A program made the translations under genes and the position numbers. This document shows positions 1 through 5,329 of a DNA stretch of 31,793 nt, piece after piece (the first letter of the stretch is position 1; the number at the start of each line of letters is the position of its first letter). Origin of the DNA: a virus. The notes beneath the pieces are model-generated. The model was not told the origin of the DNA. It worked only from the letters and a program-made list of their open reading frames with translations, and searched no databases. The stretch spans positions 1 to 31,793 of IMG/VR virus record IMGVR_UViG_3300031857_000857; one strand, written 5' to 3'.

Positions 1-478
1 TAAACTCAAAATTGTTTGGATCCTCACCATATGGAATTACTGCATCAAACCAATAAGGATTGTCTATTCTATGATTCATTCCATAATAATAGTGCATCAT
101 CGCATATGATTTAAAGACTTTAAATTGCGCAAAGACACCATGAGGTGTATAACCGATCACTGGCTCAATAATTTTCAGTTCACTTTGATATTTCTCAATT
201 GCCGTTTTATTTTCATGCCCAAAAAAACATAAAACAAGATCATGCGGTTCTTTCATGTCGCCAATAATAACTGATGCTGCTTTGTTGAAAAGTTCAACAT
301 TGTTTGGTAATGTGTAATGTTCGCAGTCGACTTTTGAACCTTCTAATCCATAATGAATAAAATTGTATTTGTGCTTTAAATTTTCAATATATTTGTATAC
401 AATAACAGCGAAAGGATCAAAGTCAGCATAAATTGGAGATGTTGCTCTGTGTGGATTCGATAATACATGAACATTCAT
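1..478 (-). CDS. Glycosyltransferase-like protein, 3' end cut by window edge
   Basis: An open frame starts at an ATG at 478 (reverse strand) and runs off the window start, giving 159 visible residues. A GAGG ribosome-binding sequence lies about 8 nt upstream of the ATG. The protein begins MNVHVLSNPHRAT and later contains VIGYTPHGVFAQFKVF and FDAVIPYGEDPN. This layout (N-terminal Rossmann-like strand, then a D-x-V-I-P-x-x-x-D/E stretch) resembles group 1/GT4-like glycosyltransferases that many marine T4-like phages carry downstream of their fibre genes. The C-terminal half, where sugar-nucleotide binding residues would be, is outside the window, so donor and acceptor are unknown. It could glycosylate phage DNA, a structural protein or a host surface glycan. 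It is the last visible gene of the oxygenase cluster, 14 nt after the preceding gene, so co-transcription is likely. Confidence 0.55.
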   Translation of the reverse strand, partial: MNVHVLSNPHRATSPIYADFDPFAVIVYKYIENLKHKYNFIHYGLEGSKVDCEHYTLPNNVELFNKAASVIIGDMKEPHDLVLCFFGHENKTAIEKYQSELKIIEPVIGYTPHGVFAQFKVFKSYAMMHYYYGMNHRIDNPYWFDAVIPYGEDPNNFEF

Positions 479-492
479 AACAACGCCTCAAT

Positions 493-1101
493 TTACAATT
501 TCCAAAATATCAGATTAGCAATACTAAATCTTCCGTTCATATACCCTGGTTGTTTCATTGTAACTTCAGTTACACCATGAGAAACAATAGAGGGAAACAG
601 TATCAGTTGATTGTTTCTAACTGGTAGGGTGTAGTTATACTCTTCAAAATGTAAGTCGCCACCTTCAAACTTTTTGGGTTCTTTGTAAAACGTATATATT
701 GCTGTGAAAAAAGATTCATCTTGATGCTGTTTGTAGTAATTGCCTTCTTCATAATACTGAAGCATGGTCGAATCCCAATTTGTTTTCTTGAACATGTTAA
801 ACATCGGGCTATTCAACTCAACTATTGATTTCTTTACTTCCTCATCATGAAATATTTTTCTGGTGATGTTTAGTAGATCAGAAAAATCTCTGCGCTTGTA
901 TACATCGTCAAGAAATATTCCTTTACCAGATTTCTTTCTGGTTTCACCATCTTCTTCTAATGCTGCGCTAGTTTCATTTTCATCACCAAGTTTATCAAAC
1001 AGAAACTCAGTCTCTCTCCAAATTAGTTTTAGTTCTTCTTTGCTGTAGATTTCCTTTATTATCAGATGTTCGAATGGTTTCTTGTTTACTGTTATTTTCA
1101 T
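493..1101 (-). CDS. 2OG-Fe(II) oxygenase (prolyl-4-hydroxylase-like)
   Basis: A 202-residue protein with the full signature of the 2-oxoglutarate/Fe(II) dioxygenase double-stranded beta-helix. The metal triad is visible as H126-Q-D128 (in YKQHQDES) and distal H175 (in SHGVTEV), followed by the 2OG-binding R191 (in NGRFSIAN). A GGDLHF turn sits between them, as in prolyl hydroxylase-like and PKHD-type members. Such enzymes hydroxylate protein side chains or other substrates using O2 and 2OG. The target is not readable from the sequence; neighbouring fibre proteins or host proteins are possible. Its first 95 nt overlap the end of the upstream oxygenase gene in another frame. The start at 1101 is kept because the residues just after it (FEHLIIKEIYSKEEL) look like a normal N-terminus of this family. 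Confidence 0.85.
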   Translation of the reverse strand: MKITVNKKPFEHLIIKEIYSKEELKLIWRETEFLFDKLGDENETSAALEEDGETRKKSGKGIFLDDVYKRRDFSDLLNITRKIFHDEEVKKSIVELNSPMFNMFKKTNWDSTMLQYYEEGNYYKQHQDESFFTAIYTFYKEPKKFEGGDLHFEEYNYTLPVRNNQLILFPSIVSHGVTEVTMKQPGYMNGRFSIANLIFWKL

Positions 1102-1696
1102 TCAATCTCTCCAAAAATAATCTTTCCGCTTCAAGATTTCTATCCTTAGCAGCTAAAGATGTTCTGAAATCATACTTGCATCCTGCATATGGACCATTAG
1201 CATCGACATAATGCATAAACACTTGAGTTTGGTATACTCCGATAAATTTCTCTCTCCAATGTTCAATCTCACATCCTTTATATACTAAGGCGTCTCCAGG
1301 ATATAGTTTAATCTTTATATCTGGTTCAACATATAAATCCCAAGGTTCGTCATCAAATGTATCGTATTCTAAAGTTGCTGTAATTGATATTTCGCAAGAT
1401 GGTCTATCGCTATGTCTTTTCAAAATTTCTTTTGGTGAATACACTCTACAGTAATTGTACGTTGGGTGTAATGTATAACCAATTAAATTTTCTAGTTTAT
1501 TTCTGTATAGTTCTTGATATTCTGAATTTACCGTATCCGCATAAACTGAACTAGATAGTTGACATTGATCGTCGACTACAAGATTATTGGTTCTTTTCAG
1601 AAACATCATTCTCTTAGCCATTCTTTCAACATGCTTTATATTGAAGAAATTGCGTAAAACAATAAACTTATTATGATCAAATTCATCTTTATGCAT
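1007..1696 (-). CDS. 2OG-Fe(II) oxygenase-like protein
   Basis: A 229-residue protein opening with HNKFIVLRNFFNIKHVERM, a typical start for 2OG oxygenases. The core shows H95-S-D97 (RHSDRPSCEIS) and a distal H146 (CEIEHWREK), separated by a beta-rich stretch with YPGDALVYKG, the usual position of the G-D turn. The canonical Arg after the distal His is not evident; QTQVFMHYVD occupies that position, so the co-substrate contact may differ. The last ~30 residues are polar, charged and low complexity, and are encoded in the region that overlaps the next gene. It lies 3 nt downstream of another oxygenase gene, so the three oxygenases probably share one transcript. The substrate is unknown. Confidence 0.75.
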   Translation of the reverse strand: MHKDEFDHNKFIVLRNFFNIKHVERMAKRMMFLKRTNNLVVDDQCQLSSSVYADTVNSEYQELYRNKLENLIGYTLHPTYNYCRVYSPKEILKRHSDRPSCEISITATLEYDTFDDEPWDLYVEPDIKIKLYPGDALVYKGCEIEHWREKFIGVYQTQVFMHYVDANGPYAGCKYDFRTSLAAKDRNLEAERLFLERLNENNSKQETIRTSDNKGNLQQRRTKTNLERD

Positions 1697-1699
1697 AAC

Positions 1700-2269
1700 T
1701 CACCTAAATTTTGGTCCAACGACCCAACATACAACAGAATGCCTAACTCCACGTGTTACTGGCATTATTCCATGCGTCATTACTGATGGGAAAACAATCA
1801 CACTACCTCGTTTACGAAAATCGGAAATAAGATCAAATTCCCCATTATTTTGTGCGGATTGTATGACGAAATCGCCACCCTCGTAATCATTTGGATTTGA
1901 TAATTGAATTGCAACCGATAGTTTGCGCATTTCATTTTGATTTGGCCCACAATTATCATCTGTGTGTGGTGTGTAATGTTGGTCTGGGAAATATTTTGCA
2001 TATTGAACGTTCTGCGGATATGCTAAGTCGAAATTCCAACCAGCATTAATATTGGCGCAGGTTGCATAATTTAAACATATCCCCTCGACCCAGTGAAATC
2101 TATCAAAGAAAGATACGTTGGTGTTTCTGACATCTATATTGAAAGAAGAGTTGCCACCATAACCAGTAACACCCTCACCGAATAATAATTTATCGGATTC
2201 TAGAACGATAGCATCGCAAAGTTCTTCTGATAAAACACCACACCAAACCCAATACTTATTATAAAACAT
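1700..2269 (-). CDS. 2OG-Fe(II) oxygenase (PKHD-type)
   Basis: A 189-residue 2OG-Fe(II) dioxygenase. The iron ligands are H102-T-D104 (in YTPHTDDN) and H166 (MTHGIMPV), and the 2OG salt-bridge residue is R176 (GVRHSVV). EGGDFVIQ and VIVFPSVMTHGI are classic PKHD-type hydroxylase blocks. N-terminal residues such as WCGVLSEELCDAIV form the usual helix. It is the first gene of a run of three related but clearly divergent oxygenases placed directly after the fibre genes. GGAAA lies upstream of the ATG at 2269 as a weak ribosome-binding site. Its substrate cannot be deduced; modification of fibre proteins is one idea consistent with its position, host-metabolite or protein hydroxylation is another. 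Confidence 0.85.
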   Translation of the reverse strand: MFYNKYWVWCGVLSEELCDAIVLESDKLLFGEGVTGYGGNSSFNIDVRNTNVSFFDRFHWVEGICLNYATCANINAGWNFDLAYPQNVQYAKYFPDQHYTPHTDDNCGPNQNEMRKLSVAIQLSNPNDYEGGDFVIQSAQNNGEFDLISDFRKRGSVIVFPSVMTHGIMPVTRGVRHSVVCWVVGPKFR

Positions 2270-2300
2270 ATTGTTTCCATTTTAATTAATTTGGCAAATT

Positions 2301-2612
2301 TTATGGAGTCGGTAAATCCACCACAACAGCTTTTTGTTCGTTTATTTCTGCTGTTAATGTGGCAATTAAATTGTTGCTCACATCCAAAATTTGTTTTTGC
2401 CTCAATACAATTGGCGCACCGAAAGTTGCAATTATTGTATTTAGTTCTTGCTCTGTTACATTATCCATACTAGAAGATATTGCAACTTCATAAGGTCCGA
2501 TTTCAGACTGAAACCTTTCAATCGTTGCACCATCAGCCCAATATTTAACATACATGACACCGCGATCGCTGTTGACGCCTGTTATTTCAAAATTTACATT
2601 TATCGTTGACAT
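2301..2612 (-). CDS. Small protein of the fibre operon, unknown function
   Basis: A 103-residue protein beginning MSTINVNFEITG and ending VVVDLPTP. The frame is open further upstream (to 2660), but the ATG at 2612 is preferred: it has AGGAG ten bases upstream and starts 5 nt after the stop of the adhesin gene, whereas the longer form would overlap the adhesin by 43 nt. There is no signal peptide or membrane segment. The C-terminal half (TEQELNTIIATF..., then LRQKQILDVSNN) looks helical. I do not recognise the family. Its place directly after the poly-Gly adhesin suggests a small virion component or fibre assembly factor. Confidence 0.6.
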   Translation of the reverse strand: MSTINVNFEITGVNSDRGVMYVKYWADGATIERFQSEIGPYEVAISSSMDNVTEQELNTIIATFGAPIVLRQKQILDVSNNLIATLTAEINEQKAVVVDLPTP

Positions 2613-2617
2613 TATTC

Positions 2618-3655
2618 TTATACTCCTGCTTGACCTTGTTGTGTTCCAGGAGCTATCCATGTAACACGACTATTACCAACTATATAATAACCAGCAGCCC
2701 CACCTAGAGCACCAAAAGTGTGTGGTAGTCCTGTTTGACCAGCGTTTTGTCCAGAATTTCCATTTTGACCCCTCCCACCACCAGCGCCACCGCTACCTCC
2801 AGTTGGGAAAACTCCAGGTTCGAATACCCCACCATTTCCACCAGCAAATGCAGTTCCAGCTGCACCATTTCCAGGTTGACCTGCCTGATTCACATATTGT
2901 TCTAGTGAAGTGCCGCCAGTACCTCCAGTTTGACCAGCGCCCCCACCACCTCCTCCACCAACAAGAGGGGCGAACGGAGGAGTAGCGCCGCCACCGCCAC
3001 CGCCACCACCACCGCCAGCAATGGTACCAGCATTATTAATATAGATAGGTCTTTGCGCATCAATTGCAGTTCCACCACCTTGTCCTGGCTGCGCATTTGT
3101 GGGAGGGGCAAATCCTTTAGCGCCCTGTCCGCCTGCACCACCAGCCCCAATAATTACTCCTTGATTCACGATTCGAATTTGAACACTTGGGTGCCACCCA
3201 GAGACACTATCTGTTCCTGTTACTAATGCTGCTTGCGATGCAAACGCTGAACCAACGAAAACTCCAGGATTAATTACAAACTCAATACCATATCCTGGTT
3301 GGTATGCATCATACCTCCTGTTTTGGTCGTATCCGTTTGATACATCTTGAGATGTTGGTCTTTGTACTGAGCTGGCGTAAGTAAACAAATTCAAATTTTG
3401 AACGTTGCTAGAAATTACGTGCCTCAAAACTAAACTACCACCATTATTATATTGTCCAAAACTTCTAGTTGTTGTTGCTGGTCCTGCTGGAATATTATTG
3501 TTAATTGGGTGATCGGCGACATATGGTCCGCCTCTATAAAATTGTGATAGCGAGAATGGTGGCGTGGCTGCGAATGCGACAGAAATACTTTTATTTATCG
3601 GCGATAGCGTTGGACCTAAACTGATCTGATCTGGACCATCTGCGTCTAATGGCAT
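2618..3655 (-). CDS. Poly-glycine tail fibre tip/adhesin-like protein
   Basis: A 345-residue protein with a Pro/Ser-rich N-terminal part and a Gly-rich body at about residues 170-322, including an uninterrupted run of 10 glycines (214-223) and one of 7 (233-239). Gly-rich motifs separated by short non-Gly loops resemble the polyglycine-II sandwich of T-even gp38 adhesins, which sit at fibre tips and bind the host receptor. The C-terminus (GYYIVGNSRVTWIAPGT) looks like a fibre-end motif of other marine phage fibres. It starts 2 nt after the stop of the collagen-like fibre gene, matching a fibre-then-adhesin order. Homology to gp38 is inferred from composition, not alignment; a capsid-like or tail-fibre chaperone role is less likely. 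Confidence 0.6.
   Translation of the reverse strand: MPLDADGPDQISLGPTLSPINKSISVAFAATPPFSLSQFYRGGPYVADHPINNNIPAGPATTTRSFGQYNNGGSLVLRHVISSNVQNLNLFTYASSVQRPTSQDVSNGYDQNRRYDAYQPGYGIEFVINPGVFVGSAFASQAALVTGTDSVSGWHPSVQIRIVNQGVIIGAGGAGGQGAKGFAPPTNAQPGQGGGTAIDAQRPIYINNAGTIAGGGGGGGGGGATPPFAPLVGGGGGGGAGQTGGTGGTSLEQYVNQAGQPGNGAAGTAFAGGNGGVFEPGVFPTGGSGGAGGGRGQNGNSGQNAGQTGLPHTFGALGGAAGYYIVGNSRVTWIAPGTQQGQAGV
2690..3148 (-). repeat. Poly-glycine-coding segment of the adhesin
   Basis: This stretch codes for the Gly-rich body of the adhesin. It reads on the plus strand as long runs of cca, ccg and ccacc units, e.g. around 2940-3020. Such simple, GC-richer runs stand out from the AT-rich surroundings and are candidate sites for replication slippage and recombinational swapping of receptor loops. 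Confidence 0.65.
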
Positions 3656-3657
3656 TT

Positions 3658-5115
3658 TTAGATTTTACCTCTTAATTCATCAACTTCTTTCTTAAGCTCT
3701 TTAATCGCCTCAATTAAAAGAGGAACTAGTTTGTCGTAATGTACTGTCATGTATTTATTATCGATCGGAGCATCGGCAATTACTTCAGGTAAAATTTCTT
3801 TGACTTGCTGAGCAGAAACACCGACCATTCTTTCATCACCAACATATCCAAGATCTTTTGCAGTTTCGTTAAACTTAAAGAAAAATCCATTGAGTTTCTG
3901 CACTTTATCTAAAGCGCCACCAATATTTCCTTCAATGTTTTTCAATCTTTCATCAGAAACGAATGCGCTAATTTCATTTATTGCATATAGATTGTTAACA
4001 TAAAGATCGCCAGCATAATTTATTCTGGTCGTACCAGATGGATTTGTGGTTCCACCATAAAATTCACCAGCGGCAGAAGTGTGTCCATTATAGGATACAG
4101 CACCAGCAGAGGTGCTTGATGCAGCTCTCGGAATTCCTATTCCTGTTAAATTAGAACCATCTCCATAATGCGTTCCAGAAATTTCTGTGGCTGTTAATCT
4201 TCCAGAGTTGGCGTTGTATGATAATTTTGATGTTGATGCTTTTGCTGTTTGGTCGCTGCCAGTTGCACCAACTAAAACAGGATATAATGGATTGGTTGAT
4301 GTGTCATTGGTTGCGTTGATTACGGTAGATGGTCCAGTTGCGCCTTGAGCGCCAGCTGCTCCTTGTCGACCTTGAAATCCTTGGTGACCTTGAAATCCTT
4401 GATTTCCTTGTGCACCAGCTGCTCCCTGAAATCCTTGATGTCCTTGAGCGCCAGCTGCTCCTTGAAATCCTTGATTTCCTTGTGCACCAGCTGCACCTTG
4501 TACACCTTGAGCACCAGCTGCACCTTGTACACCTTGCGGTCCTTGTGCGCCAGAACCTGGGCTTCCACCACCAGGAGCTCCTTGCGCGCCAACTGCACCT
4601 TGAACGCCTTGTGCGCCAACTGTGCCTTGAACGCCTTGTGCACCAGCTCCACCACTGACTGTAAATGATACGTTAGCATTCCCATTAAGTCCAGAAGTAA
4701 CTGCGACCATTACTGTTGATGTGTTAACAAAATTTAATCTTGAAGCGGTTAATGTTGCGCCATTATTTGCAGATATCATAACTGTATTCGCAGCATTTGA
4801 CAGAGCCTGAGCTATGTTCACACCTGCTAATGTTAATGTTCCAGTAATATTTGCATTTGTTGCTGTAAGATTATTTGTAATGTTTGCATTTGCTGCAATC
4901 AGATTTCCAACTGTTAATGTTTTTTGTACAGTTGCATTACCACTAACCAACAACGCTGTAGAAATATCCGTGTTCGAGAGATAGAGAAGTCCAGCTTCTT
5001 TTTCGTATGTGGTACTTCTTAATTCATTAACAGCATTAATTGTATTGTTCGTGTATATTCGCCACTGATCGAATGTATTTGCTGTTTGTACCTGAGGAAT
5101 ATTTGGAGTCGGCAT
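3658..5115 (-). CDS. Collagen-like tail fibre with S74-type intramolecular chaperone domain
   Basis: A 485-residue fibre protein. Residues 1-155 are rich in Asn/Thr/Ala beta repeats, probably a trimeric shaft. Residues 157-262 are Gly-X-Y triplets (GAQGVQG, GNQGFQG types), interrupted once by GGGSPGS, which should form a collagen-like triple helix. Residues 263-380 form a beta domain. The C-terminus carries a Peptidase_S74/endosialidase-type chaperone: SDERLK at 387-392 holds the Ser-Asp self-cleavage pair, followed by GVSAQQVKEILPE and a final helix KLVPLLIEAIKELKKEVDELR that should trimerise. Known members fold the trimer and then cut themselves off just before the Ser. The ATG overlaps the stop of the preceding 70-codon gene by one base (TAATG), so translation is likely coupled. 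Confidence 0.8.
   Translation of the reverse strand: MPTPNIPQVQTANTFDQWRIYTNNTINAVNELRSTTYEKEAGLLYLSNTDISTALLVSGNATVQKTLTVGNLIAANANITNNLTATNANITGTLTLAGVNIAQALSNAANTVMISANNGATLTASRLNFVNTSTVMVAVTSGLNGNANVSFTVSGGAGAQGVQGTVGAQGVQGAVGAQGAPGGGSPGSGAQGPQGVQGAAGAQGVQGAAGAQGNQGFQGAAGAQGHQGFQGAAGAQGNQGFQGHQGFQGRQGAAGAQGATGPSTVINATNDTSTNPLYPVLVGATGSDQTAKASTSKLSYNANSGRLTATEISGTHYGDGSNLTGIGIPRAASSTSAGAVSYNGHTSAAGEFYGGTTNPSGTTRINYAGDLYVNNLYAINEISAFVSDERLKNIEGNIGGALDKVQKLNGFFFKFNETAKDLGYVGDERMVGVSAQQVKEILPEVIADAPIDNKYMTVHYDKLVPLLIEAIKELKKEVDELRGKI
4330..4647 (-). repeat. Collagen-like Gly-X-Y tandem repeat region
   Basis: Imperfect nucleotide repeats built from 9-nt units (three codons Gly-X-Y), grouped into longer units of about 45-57 nt that end in GAAGAQG or GFQG in the protein. 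Blocks around 4371-4500 are almost identical to each other, which suggests recent duplication or slippage. The units are contiguous and in frame, with no spacers, so this is a coding repeat and not a CRISPR array. Confidence 0.8.
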
Positions 5116-5327
5116 TATTTCTCTCTATCGATAAGAAGTTGCAACATTTGCTTTATATCAGACATTTCGTTTTTTAGACTTTCAACGTCATTTGCTAGTT
5201 TTTTAGCGTTCTCTTTTTGTCTCATAATCATGTCATGTTTTTTCAATGCACCCTTGTTCACATTTAACAATGAATTGGTATTCATATCACGGACAAGACT
5301 ATCATTATCTTTTACTTTGACTAGCAT
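5115..5327 (-). CDS. Small coiled-coil protein of the fibre operon
   Basis: A 70-residue protein starting MLVKVKDNDSLVRDMNTNSLLNV. The N-terminal half is a compact K/D-rich block and the second half (residues ~30-68, LKKHDMIMRQKENAKKLANDVESL) is a heptad-like helix, likely a coiled coil. Small proteins with the V-K-D-N-D-S-L-V-R-D start are recurrent in marine T4-like phages beside large structural genes, but their function is not established. The start is 2 nt after the stop of the 988-residue structural gene, and its stop overlaps the fibre ATG. It could be a fibre connector or an assembly factor. Confidence 0.65.
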   Translation of the reverse strand: MLVKVKDNDSLVRDMNTNSLLNVNKGALKKHDMIMRQKENAKKLANDVESLKNEMSDIKQMLQLLIDREK

Positions 5328-5329
5328 TA

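Noticed and set aside
2613-2660. Longer start for the 103-residue protein
   Set aside because: It would overlap the adhesin by 43 nt, while the ATG at 2612 has a proper AGGAG and normal spacing.
4330-4647. CRISPR-like array
   Set aside because: Repeats are adjacent and in frame, with no unique spacers and no cas genes; this is collagen-like coding sequence.
4329-4658. Overlapping plus- and minus-strand frames across the collagen-like region
   Set aside because: The repeated 9-nt units leave several frames open by periodicity; the products are simple Leu/His or Ser/Leu repeats. Only the Gly-X-Y frame continues into conserved domains.
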